Source: a virus. From it: 64,000 nucleotides of DNA. Positions within the stretch are counted from its first letter, which is position 1, and each line of letters starts with the position of its first letter. The translations under genes were made by a program, and so were the position numbers. The notes beneath the pieces were generated by a model, which had not been told where the DNA came from, did no database searches, and saw only the letters and a program-made list of their open reading frames with translations. Positions 48,137-55,332 of this stretch are shown piece by piece. The stretch covers positions 1-64,000 of the IMG/VR virus record IMGVR_UViG_3300032069_000010; one strand, written 5' to 3'.

Positions 48137-48545
48137 ACTTGAAAATCTTATTGGCCGCGTTATCCCATTGCACTGTTATGTCTCCGCCATTCGGAGTCAC
48201 GGGCAACCCAGTTGCAGTGTCGATATAAGCGATCAGAGGCGATGTAGCCTCAACCCCGGTATCTTTATAGATGACCAATGCTTCAGATGGATCACCTGTC
48301 ACCGCAGGAAAGGTCACATCATTAGCATCTACGACTCCTAACGCCGGGTCCAGAAGTGTCAGTGCAGCAATCGCCACTCTCGCTAATGCCGGGACATCAG
48401 ATAGAAATTCGTGCGTATCGATCAACACTGTGTAATCAGCAGCATCAACCAGTATCACTTTAATCGTGTCTCCACCGGTTGCCTTCCAATGAATATCACC
48501 TTGTGCAAACTTGTTTCTTCCTTTACCATAAAGTTGATTAGCCAT
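48132..48545 (-). CDS. Phage structural protein, 137 aa
   Basis: Starts MANQLYGKGRNKFAQGDIHW, then KVILVDAADYTVLIDTHEFL; this N-terminal pattern is common to small virion proteins annotated as conserved phage structural proteins (decoration or tail-tip). AAGGAGGTAAAGAAC precedes the ATG; a perfect palindrome lies at 48575-48590 upstream. Precise role unknown. Confidence 0.7.
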   Translation of the reverse strand: MANQLYGKGRNKFAQGDIHWKATGGDTIKVILVDAADYTVLIDTHEFLSDVPALARVAIAALTLLDPALGVVDANDVTFPAVTGDPSEALVIYKDTGVEATSPLIAYIDTATGLPVTPNGGDITVQWDNAANKIFKL

Positions 48546-48574
48546 GTTCTTTACCTCCTTTTAAGTTAAGTTTG

Positions 48575-48590
48575 ATACGCAAAAGCGTAT
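48575..48590. promoter_or_regulatory. ATACGC-AAAA-GCGTAT palindrome
   Basis: Perfect 6-bp arms around AAAA, 30 nt upstream of the gene starting at 48545; same core ACGC-N4-GCGT as at 5142 and 42113. Placed between the lysis-gene stops and the structural gene start. Confidence 0.6.
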
Positions 48591-48609
48591 TCTATGAACA
48601 AAAAAATTC

Positions 48610-49044
48610 CTAAAACGCCAGCCCAATTGCAACACCAAGAATCACGGTCCCAACCAGGCCAACCTTTTCCCAAAACACCTTTTTGTCCAACTGCTTCCGA
48701 AGCTTCTCATTCTGTTCGGAATATCGATCAGCCAGCCTCTCTTCTGCCTTCGCCATCTCTTGATAAAACTCCGTCCGCTCAACCTGGATCTTCCTTCTCT
48801 CCTCGCTAATCTCCAGAAGCGAATCCTTCATCTTTAGCTGCTCCTTGAGATTCGTTACCTCTTCCCTTAGATCGGCGTTCTCTTTTCGCAATAACGGAGC
48901 CTCTTTCCACGTTTGAAAGAGTTCACCCGAGTCGCGCTGATCAGTCCAAACCCCATACTCAACGGGGCTTGGGGGAGACAGTGGCTGACTTGATGCCACT
49001 CTTGCGAAACTCAGTAACAATGCCATCAACAGAATCGGGAACAA
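48610..49044 (-). CDS. Spanin-like or lysis accessory protein with signal and C-terminal helix
   Basis: About 144 aa from a TTG at 49044 (AAGGAGAGGG about 10 nt upstream). N-terminus FPILLMALLLSFARVASSQP is signal-like, without a lipobox cysteine; then a proline-rich segment, a long coiled coil (EERRKIQVERTEFYQEMAKA), and a C-terminal hydrophobic helix (VGLVGTVILGVAIGLAF). It overlaps the upstream gene by 86 nt in another frame, as spanin pairs do. Confidence 0.55.
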   Translation of the reverse strand: MFPILLMALLLSFARVASSQPLSPPSPVEYGVWTDQRDSGELFQTWKEAPLLRKENADLREEVTNLKEQLKMKDSLLEISEERRKIQVERTEFYQEMAKAEERLADRYSEQNEKLRKQLDKKVFWEKVGLVGTVILGVAIGLAF

Positions 49045-49348
49045 CGATAGCTTCCCTCTCCTTCTTATATTGGGCAATCCTCGTTTCAAGGATGCTGACC
49101 TCCTTTTGTTTCTTTTTTAGCCTATCGTTCAGGCTATTGATTTGACCCTTATAATCTTTCTCTTTAGTTTGCCAAATCGTCTCAAGCGAATCACGTTCAC
49201 CCATTAATTGCTGAACGGTTGCCTTGGCCTCTTCCAACTTTTTTTCAAGATCCCTCGTCGACACTCCACCACTCCCAAGATAATAGCCACCACCTATCAA
49301 AATGACGGCTATTACCGCTCCAATTATTAACTTCCACTTCAAGAGCAT
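48959..49348 (-). CDS. i-spanin-like protein, 129 aa
   Basis: Starts MLLKWKLIIGAVIAVILIGG (membrane anchor), then a long periplasmic coiled coil (STRDLEKKLEEAKATVQQLM ... KKKQKEVSILETRIAQYK), the plan of Rz-type inner-membrane spanins. Overlapping partner frame lies downstream. Encoded with the muramidase and holin candidate. Its ATG overlaps the previous stop. Confidence 0.65.
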   Translation of the reverse strand: MLLKWKLIIGAVIAVILIGGGYYLGSGGVSTRDLEKKLEEAKATVQQLMGERDSLETIWQTKEKDYKGQINSLNDRLKKKQKEVSILETRIAQYKKEREAIVVPDSVDGIVTEFRKSGIKSATVSPKPR

Positions 49349-49479
49349 CACTGTACCCCTGTTTTCTTGTGGAAAATCTTATCCCACAGCTTTCCAAATG
49401 AAACCTTAAGCTGCTCCTTGTATTTATGAACATATACGCCGGCAGCAAACGAAACCACAATCAATATAATCGTCCTCAT
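49348..49479 (-). CDS. Small membrane protein, 43 aa
   Basis: Reads MRTIILIVVSFAAGVYVHKY, one transmembrane helix, then a basic amphipathic tail (KVSFGKLWDKIFHKK). AAGGAGGATTCGC precedes the ATG. Sits in the lysis cluster; possible holin or antiholin, unproven. Confidence 0.65.
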   Translation of the reverse strand: MRTIILIVVSFAAGVYVHKYKEQLKVSFGKLWDKIFHKKTGVQ

Positions 49480-49490
49480 GCGAATCCTCC

Positions 49491-49763
49491 TTATGGAAAT
49501 TTTGCCGAACCCGAAGATGCGTCTCCCTCTCCGTACCTCCTGTAGTTATACTCTGTGTAGGACTTGAAGCCTCTGTAACCAAGCCATATCCCCATTGACC
49601 CTAAGTAAAGGGTAGAGTAGTTGCCACCAAGATCCTTCCAACAACTCCTAATCGTTTCGTTAAAGAAACCAGCGAGAAGCAGGATCATTGTCATAGCAGT
49701 AAAAACAAAGCTCACAGCCCACCCCTGGATGGCACCATCTTTTATGATTTCCAGTTTCTTCAT
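49491..49763 (-). CDS. Holin candidate, 90 aa
   Basis: Starts MKKLEIIKDGAIQGWAVSFV; two hydrophobic helices (about 14-35 and 52-68: STLYLGSMGIWLGYRG) and a charged C-terminus. It ends inside the lysis cluster and its start overlaps the muramidase stop. Consistent with a class II-type holin by size and topology; no conserved family motif. Confidence 0.6.
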   Translation of the reverse strand: MKKLEIIKDGAIQGWAVSFVFTAMTMILLLAGFFNETIRSCWKDLGGNYSTLYLGSMGIWLGYRGFKSYTEYNYRRYGEGDASSGSAKFP

Positions 49764-50176
49764 AGATCCATCTCCCTGGCTGCCCTCCACAAATCCATAA
49801 CCCTATTGATCCAGCCAAAAATAAACTGAGGGTACTGTTTCTTAAGCGACATATACCTCTCAAGTCTGAAAAATATATAATCCTGCCATCCTTTTGCATC
49901 AGCGAGAAGAACATTAGCCCGTCCCGTCCCCATATTTACCGCCGTATCGAAAACCACCATATCAAGCGGCTCGGGAAGATTACCGCATCCAGTAGCATCC
50001 CAGTACTCTTTCCTATAAATTTCTTTGGCATCATCCAGGGTCAGGTTCTTAATATCCACATCTGGGTGTGCCCTCTTTGAGATTCCGTACTTCGTCTCTC
50101 CTCCGGGGTCGCTCGGATTGTTGGAGTACCCACCCTCCCATTTCAGGCTAAATTCAATGGCACTTTCGAAGCTCAT
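49760..50176 (-). CDS. GH108 muramidase (endolysin)
   Basis: 138 aa. The N-terminal SLKWEGGYSNNPSDPGGETK followed by YGISKRAHP is the GH108 signature, with the catalytic glutamate in WEGG (residue about 14). DMVVFDTAVNMGTGRANVLL is also typical. Cleaves peptidoglycan at lysis. It is somewhat shorter than many family members, which carry a C-terminal peptidoglycan-binding extension. GGGGGGTGA precedes the ATG. Confidence 0.92.
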   Translation of the reverse strand: MSFESAIEFSLKWEGGYSNNPSDPGGETKYGISKRAHPDVDIKNLTLDDAKEIYRKEYWDATGCGNLPEPLDMVVFDTAVNMGTGRANVLLADAKGWQDYIFFRLERYMSLKKQYPQFIFGWINRVMDLWRAAREMDL

Positions 50177-50295
50177 TCACCCCCCATCTCCATGTCGTAG
50201 GCTTCCTTACACTCAGCCTTGATAGACTTCTTCTCGCTGTCGGTAAACTCCTCAGAATCGTCAACCATTTTTAGAATGTCATCTAAAATGCTCAT
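50173..50295 (-). CDS. Small acidic protein, 40 aa
   Basis: Reads MSILDDILKMVDDSEEFTDS and ends EAYDMEMGGE. AAAGGAGGTAAGCT precedes the ATG and the stop overlaps the muramidase start. Possibly a translational-coupling leader or lysis regulator; unknown. Confidence 0.65.
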   Translation of the reverse strand: MSILDDILKMVDDSEEFTDSEKKSIKAECKEAYDMEMGGE

Positions 50296-50352
50296 AGCTT
50301 ACCTCCTTTCTTTCTACTTTATGCCAAATACGACAGCCTCACTAGGACGCCC

Positions 50353-51249
50353 TTACATTGTCGCAACCCACCTGCGCCCACTGGCTTTAACAACACCAGC
50401 TAAATCCTTGGCCCTCTGTTGCAAGCTGATTGCAACATGCATGGCTGCACGATTTTCTTTCCCCGAAAGCCCCTTAGCCTTAGTAATGGCTGCCCTTCTC
50501 ATCCCCTCAAGGGCGCCAACTTGCCTGTTAGTCTTTAGAGCAAATGAAGACATACCAGCCTGTTTGGCCTTCGGGACATAGTTCTCTTTGTACTTCTGAA
50601 TCCCATGTTTCAGAACAGCGACCTTTTGATTGTCAGTCAGCTTTTTATATTCGGACGTCTTCAGGCCACCAGATTTATCGTAGAACGTGCTGGCATGGAC
50701 ACCGGGCTTGACCATATGGGCAGAGATGCCAGCAGCCTTTATTGCTTTACTCATCATCACGTCTGTTTCCTTGCCTGCCTTCTTTGCACCTGGCCCATGC
50801 GTATAATCGACACTAAATGTCATTTTGTCCCGAAATTTCGCACCACTGATTGAAATTTTACCCTCGGGAGTTTTAAAAGTAGATTCCAAAAAACCAAATT
50901 TATTAACTCCCCCACTTCGTGAGATTTCTTTAAATCCCCTACTTTTTAAATAGCTTGAAATTTGTCTATCTAACTTCTCGGCTTTTTCCTTCGAAATAAA
51001 AGTTCTTGCCTCGGCTATTGCATGGCCATACTTTGGCTCCAAATGTATTAACTGTAGACCATATCGCTTTGCAATATTACTTATGGATGCCCGCGCTTCG
51101 CTGCCACCACCCTTTCCGCCGCCACCTAACGAACCGCCTCTATGCCCAGGCCTGCCCTTATGTCCCCAGTTACCCGAACCCGCACCGCCTTCAAAAAGGC
51201 TCGCCTTAACCTCAGAGACAATGCTCTTAACAAACTCTTGATTGACCAT
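50353..51249 (-). CDS. Head-effector family protein A, 298 aa
   Basis: Starts MVNQEFVKSIVSEVKASLFE, an amphipathic helix ending LFE (residues 18-20), then GGAGSGNWGHKGRPGHRGGS. The rest (about 60-298) is basic and alpha/beta, with KFRDKMTFSVDYTHGPGAKK and FALKTNRQVGALEGMRRAAI; no enzymatic family recognised. GGAGGTGCGAA before 51249 fixes the start. The LFE-GG junction matches the T4-type prohead protease site, so packaging into the head and cleavage are inferred. Confidence 0.75.
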   Translation of the reverse strand: MVNQEFVKSIVSEVKASLFEGGAGSGNWGHKGRPGHRGGSLGGGGKGGGSEARASISNIAKRYGLQLIHLEPKYGHAIAEARTFISKEKAEKLDRQISSYLKSRGFKEISRSGGVNKFGFLESTFKTPEGKISISGAKFRDKMTFSVDYTHGPGAKKAGKETDVMMSKAIKAAGISAHMVKPGVHASTFYDKSGGLKTSEYKKLTDNQKVAVLKHGIQKYKENYVPKAKQAGMSSFALKTNRQVGALEGMRRAAITKAKGLSGKENRAAMHVAISLQQRAKDLAGVVKASGRRWVATM

Positions 51250-51262
51250 TTCGCACCTCCGA

Positions 51263-51946
51263 TTAGACAATAAACAACCCACCCTTAATCTCTTCCGCCC
51301 ACTCCTTTACAAGGAACTTCACTTGCTTCTCAAGTTCTGTGGCAACGCCAAGTTTTACTTCATCTCCCTCGAGACGCCACTCAATCTCAAAATGTCGGCC
51401 AGGAATTTCACGATCGTCTGAGGAAACAAAAACCTTTTTGGGAAATGTTGACACGATTTCAGGGTACTTTCCATAAAGCTGGCTATCAACCAGAGCCTTA
51501 CGAATCTTATCTCTCAGATCTTCGAAGCTACCTTTCATGTTATAAAGGCTACCGTTTGACGCAGCTACTACTTTTTGCTCCGCAATACCCATTTTTTTCC
51601 TCCTTTTTACCATCACTGACCCCCAACATTTTTCAGTCACTCTTGGGGCAATGTTGGCAATCATCGTAGTCTCCTTCACTTCTTTTTTTTCAGCCTTCCC
51701 AGGCTCAAACGAAATCGGCTTAATCTTATGCTTTTTGAGCCATGCCTTCGCCTGAGCAACCGTGAACTTGTCCATATTGAAACGATACGTCTGCGCAGTC
51801 ATCGGACCATTTGGTCCATCTTTCTTCAACTTTCCGGTAATCAGATTAATCCCTGGCTTAATCTCGATCGTGGCCCACGTTTTGTCACCATCGAGAAAAT
51901 CATCCGGATCCTTCACCCTGCCGCTATGCCAATTTGTTAGAGGCAT
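51263..51946 (-). CDS. Head-associated hypothetical protein, 227 aa
   Basis: Starts MPLTNWHSGRVKDPDDFLDG. The segment FTVAQAKAWLKKHKIKPISF is a helical motif found in several phage head-region proteins (for example XkdF-like). A different C-terminal domain follows (DLRDKIRKALVDSQLYGKYP, HFEIEWRLEGDEVKLGVA). It lacks the helix-LxE-GG module of its neighbours. GGGGGTGAGAAAA precedes the ATG. Confidence 0.65.
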   Translation of the reverse strand: MPLTNWHSGRVKDPDDFLDGDKTWATIEIKPGINLITGKLKKDGPNGPMTAQTYRFNMDKFTVAQAKAWLKKHKIKPISFEPGKAEKKEVKETTMIANIAPRVTEKCWGSVMVKRRKKMGIAEQKVVAASNGSLYNMKGSFEDLRDKIRKALVDSQLYGKYPEIVSTFPKKVFVSSDDREIPGRHFEIEWRLEGDEVKLGVATELEKQVKFLVKEWAEEIKGGLFIV

Positions 51947-52154
51947 TTTTCTCACCCCCAAAATTGAATATTGCTTTTACTTCTAAAGGTTCAGACCAAA
52001 GCTCAAACTTCATCTTTCCAACAATCCCGTCATAAACCGGCATAGAGATATTGCCTTGCACTCCGCCCTCTACAAGCTTCCGAATCGCGACTAACGTCTC
52101 ATCCAGAATCTGTTTCTTCTCTTCCGGCGTCTTATGCTCTTTCCTGAAGCCCAT
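51924..52154 (-). CDS. Small partner-type protein, 76 aa
   Basis: Starts MGFRKEHKTPEEKKQILDET, helical, then strands (GNISMPVYDGIVGKMKFELW). GTGGAGGGCAAG precedes the ATG at 52154. It sits between two effector-family genes and lacks their signal; possibly a chaperone or immunity partner, by position only. Confidence 0.6.
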   Translation of the reverse strand: MGFRKEHKTPEEKKQILDETLVAIRKLVEGGVQGNISMPVYDGIVGKMKFELWSEPLEVKAIFNFGGEKNASNKLA

Positions 52155-52167
52155 CTTGCCCTCCACG

Positions 52168-52500
52168 CTATCGATAAATTTTACTAACGATCTTCCGCCC
52201 GACAAAAATATTAGCCAACCTCTTCAATATCTTTACTGGATTACCAGACGTGGCAACCTCAACATTTCGCATAGTCCGAGCGGCTCTCCACAGCTTTCCG
52301 CTAAGTTTAGGAATTCGTATGCTACCCCCCTGGCCCTTCAGCAACGCCCTCGCAATCGATCTACCTTTGGTAGGAAGGCTCCCACCTTTTCTTCCGGGGC
52401 GGCCCTTATGTCCCCAATTACCCGAGCCAGCCCCGCCCTCAAATAGACTCGCAAGAATGTCAGCGGAAATATCTTTCACGATTGCGTAATTTTCAGACAT
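52168..52500 (-). CDS. Head-effector family protein B (short), 110 aa
   Basis: Starts MSENYAIVKDISADILASLF and E21, then GGAGSGNWGHKGRPGRKGGS, the same module as its neighbours. After it only about 70 basic residues follow (ARALLKGQGGSIRIPKLSGK), with no recognisable effector. It may be a minimal DNA-binding internal protein or a truncated effector. Confidence 0.7.
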   Translation of the reverse strand: MSENYAIVKDISADILASLFEGGAGSGNWGHKGRPGRKGGSLPTKGRSIARALLKGQGGSIRIPKLSGKLWRAARTMRNVEVATSGNPVKILKRLANIFVGRKIVSKIYR

Positions 52501-52510
52501 AAAAATACCC

Positions 52511-52780
52511 CTACACGGTCGTCACGTCAGATGCCCGTAAATAAGGATTTCCGTAACGGAATTTCAGCATCGATAAAAATTTTTCGCCATCCTTTGGAAA
52601 ATACTTTTTTACTTTCCGTTGCGTGTAATCCTTGATGCCATATTCGGTCAGCTCGTCAAGGATCGACTTCGGCGTTTCACCAACCGCAATCATTTTCTTA
52701 CCATTCCAAACAATCGACCCTACTGCAACGTCGCCGTCCTTCTTAAAATCGTATTCGTAGAAAACAACCTTCGCAGCCAT
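52511..52780 (-). CDS. Small partner-type protein, 89 aa
   Basis: Starts MAAKVVFYEYDFKKDGDVAV; then PKSILDELTEYGIKDYTQRK and KYFPKDGEKFLSMLKFRYGN. Layout resembles the small protein at 55078-55332 (strands, helix, KPGE/KDGE turn, helix). It overlaps the end of the kinase-like gene by 61 nt, suggesting a linked function. GTGGAGGGGTTGGG precedes the ATG. Confidence 0.65.
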   Translation of the reverse strand: MAAKVVFYEYDFKKDGDVAVGSIVWNGKKMIAVGETPKSILDELTEYGIKDYTQRKVKKYFPKDGEKFLSMLKFRYGNPYLRASDVTTV

Positions 52781-53895
52781 CCCAACCCCTCCACTAAACC
52801 TTTCACTTTATCTGGTGTATAGCCATGCTTTTCAGTCCATGGCTTGTGCCACTCAAATCGTTCCTTCGGAAAATATTTCATGTTTACCAATTCGGCGGCT
52901 CTATCAAACGTCTTTTTCGCAAAAGACGGGTTACTCATCATCGAAGCCAGTCTCTTCTCGAGAGCCGGCCTATTCGAAAGCAATCTCTTGACGGCAGCCT
53001 TAACTTCCATCGGAATGGGCCTATCTTCCACCATTGGAATCGTTGACGATACGATCTTATCAGACTTCCAGAACGTCAGCGCATTATCGATTGCCCACGT
53101 CTTACCGTTCTTGTCAACAACATAATTCCCTGGATGTCTGTCCTGGTTTCCGATGATAAAATCGAAAGCAGTGATCTTCGCCATATCGAGATACTTAAAC
53201 TTTCCCCCCGCAGCAATATGCTTTGACCCAATCTCCCCTTCAACAAAGTGCATCACACTGCCTTTCTCTTTCCCTTTGCCCCTTCCAACATCCACTTCTC
53301 TGTAAACAACAGGCGGAACAACACCAAAACCAAGCATCTTGTCGAACTCGTACGCAGCTACTTCCTTCCGCGCTCGGTTGTCCATCGTCTTAAAAACGCC
53401 CTTGCGTCCATCCACATCCATGACAAAGGTTGGCGTGACCCCACCACCAAGACTTTTTACGTTTGAGATAGCGCCTGTCGTAAGATCCTTCTGCACTTTC
53501 ATCTGGATCTCAGTCTTAAGCCCTACAGATGAAACCACCTTGCTGGCACTCGGTCCAACCTTCGTTGATGCAACTGCGCTGCCAACACTCAATCCAGCCT
53601 TCGTCAAAGCCCTCTGATAGCGATCTTCAGGCTGCCCAGGATACTTGCCCTTAACATACGAAAGCGCTTGAGCGGGATCGGCAATGCCCTTGCTTCTTAT
53701 CCTAATTGCCATCTCGCGTGAATAAACTCGCTTCTCATTTCCCGCAACGTGAGCAGAGATACCGCCGCCTCTTCCGGGCAGCGACCCACCACGCATACCA
53801 GGCCGTCCCTTATGACCAAAATGACCGCTACCTGGACCTCCCTCGAAGAGTCCAGTTATGGTTTCGCTCGCAATGTCTTTAATGACACAATACAT
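52720..53895 (-). CDS. Head-effector family protein C: kinase-like domain, 391 aa
   Basis: Starts MYCVIKDIASETITGLFE (LFE at 16-18), then GGPGSGHFGHKGRPGMRGGS. A second shared domain follows (ALSYVKGKYPGQPEDRYQRA). Residues about 130-320 are kinase-like: VFKTMDNRARKEVAAYEFDK (lysine/glutamate), FDFIIGNQDRHPGNYVVDKN (catalytic-loop D, H, N) and TWAIDNALTF (metal-binding D), as in HipA/PI3-4-kinase-like folds. A phosphotransferase injected with the DNA is inferred. Confidence 0.75.
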   Translation of the reverse strand: MYCVIKDIASETITGLFEGGPGSGHFGHKGRPGMRGGSLPGRGGGISAHVAGNEKRVYSREMAIRIRSKGIADPAQALSYVKGKYPGQPEDRYQRALTKAGLSVGSAVASTKVGPSASKVVSSVGLKTEIQMKVQKDLTTGAISNVKSLGGGVTPTFVMDVDGRKGVFKTMDNRARKEVAAYEFDKMLGFGVVPPVVYREVDVGRGKGKEKGSVMHFVEGEIGSKHIAAGGKFKYLDMAKITAFDFIIGNQDRHPGNYVVDKNGKTWAIDNALTFWKSDKIVSSTIPMVEDRPIPMEVKAAVKRLLSNRPALEKRLASMMSNPSFAKKTFDRAAELVNMKYFPKERFEWHKPWTEKHGYTPDKVKGLVEGLGWLRRLFSTNTILRRTATLQ

Positions 53896-53897
53896 AT

Positions 53898-54053
53898 TCA
53901 CTTCTTCTTCCCTGTCTCAGGAATGGAAATGATCTTGCGAAGTCCCGCAAGGATTCCATCTTCGTTATCCAGCAACTCCTTATGGAACTCAGCAGAATCC
54001 TTATCTACAAACTTCTTATCTTTACGCAGCTTTAATAACTTCCCCGGCTTCAC
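53898..54053 (-). CDS. Small protein paralogous to the zincin N-terminus, 51 aa
   Basis: GTG start (VKPGKLLKLRKDKKFVDKDS), GAGGAGGAAGGTAA upstream. The block DKDSAEFHKELLDNEDGIL is nearly the same as DKDSAEFHRELLDIEDAIL in the zincin-domain protein at 55329-56087, but the gene stops before the helix-LxE-GG module. Probably a duplicated N-terminal domain kept as a separate protein. Confidence 0.7.
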   Translation of the reverse strand: MKPGKLLKLRKDKKFVDKDSAEFHKELLDNEDGILAGLRKIISIPETGKKK

Positions 54054-55091
54054 TTACCTTCCTCCTCGCCATAAAATTCTGAAACGCCATGAGGCTCTTC
54101 GACCCAGGCGTCAAATTAAACACGGCATTATACGAACCATAATGGTTTATCAGATAATCCTTCCCGAGCTTATTACCATTATGCTCAAAAGCCGCAATCT
54201 CCCACGAATGCTTGAACGTCATATCACCAGGATCAACGCCCTTTCCTTTAAGAAAATCCTTGAATAGAATGTCTGCATCGGCCCGATAACCTCTAAAATC
54301 AAACCCCATAATCGCCCAGGCATATCTCCCGATTCCTGCTCCACCATTCGCAAGGAGACCAATCTTCTCAACGCCAGCCGCCTGTGCATGTTTTAAAACA
54401 GCATTAATAATATTCCCGCCTAACCCTGTTCCTTGAAAGTTCTTATCCATAAAGAACCCATCAATATACCCGCTCTTCGAACGTGCTCCAAACTAAAACT
54501 AACGCTACCAACCCTCTTCCCTTCTTTCTGAAATCCAACGCTAAATTGACCAGCGTTAGCGGAAACGTTAGCGTTCAAACCATGCCCCTGAGCAACAGAT
54601 TGGATTGTCTCACTCAATCTGTTCCATACTTCCCCAACCTCACTGCCCGTTCTTGGTGCGGTCGTCAGAGCAGTGATCGGCTTCGAAAATCCTTGAGTCG
54701 CCACTGCATACCGCGGTTGTGTCCTTGAAATGGTCAATGCTTGCATGGGCTTTACCGATACGACAGACAATATCTTGTCATAGCTAAACCCCGCCTTCCT
54801 TAACGCTCTTCCATATCTGTCCTCTGTCTGCCCCGGGAACCTCATTCTTAATCTATTTGTAGCAGACCTAATTTCCGTATAACGTCCTCTTTGCATCCTT
54901 GTGCTTAAATATCTTCCCATCTGAGAAGATGTGACCCGCCGTTGGCTTACACCATGGGCGCTTACCGTTCCACCCAGCGAACCGCCCCTATGCCCAGGTC
55001 GGCCTTTATGCCCCCAATGGCCAGAACCGGGGCCACCTTCAAGAATCTCAGACGCCAAATCTTTGATTAACGCATACTCAGCCAACAACAT
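54022..55091 (-). pseudogene. Head-effector family protein D: acetyltransferase-like, frameshifted
   Basis: The first frame (54420-55091) starts MLLAEYALIKDLASEILE (ILE at 16-18) with GGPGSGHWGHKGRPGHRGGS and the KYPGQPEDRY-type domain (RMRFPGQTEDRYGRALRKAG). It ends just as an acetyltransferase-like domain begins; the second frame (54022-54450) continues with MDKNFQGTGLGGNIINAV and AWAIMGFDFRGYRADADIL, matching the C-terminus of the protein at 56080. Reading across needs a -1 shift near 54467, where GCGGG could have lost one G. Mutation, assembly error or recoding are all possible. Confidence 0.7.
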
Positions 55092-55332
55092 CTAACCCCA
55101 TTTCCTCAAGCGTATCGATTACTGCATCAGGATAACCAGGCTCGCCAGGTTTAACCAAAACAAATCCGTCTGCAATAATTCCTTTTATCTTTTTTGCAAC
55201 TCTTTTCTTTAACTCTTTTCCGATAAGACCATTGATTTTCGGCAATTCCGAATCAATTTTCACCGCATCACCATCAACAACTAACGTGACCACCTTAATC
55301 CCACTGCTGTCAACTCCATATAGCATTTTCAT
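55078..55332 (-). CDS. Small partner-type protein, 84 aa
   Basis: Starts MKMLYGVDSSGIKVVTLVVD; then DGDAVKIDSELPKINGLIGK and GFVLVKPGEPGYPDAVIDTL. Strand-strand-helix-helix, similar in layout to 52511-52780. Overlaps both neighbouring effector genes by a few bases. Function unknown. Confidence 0.65.
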   Translation of the reverse strand: MKMLYGVDSSGIKVVTLVVDGDAVKIDSELPKINGLIGKELKKRVAKKIKGIIADGFVLVKPGEPGYPDAVIDTLEEMGLDVVG

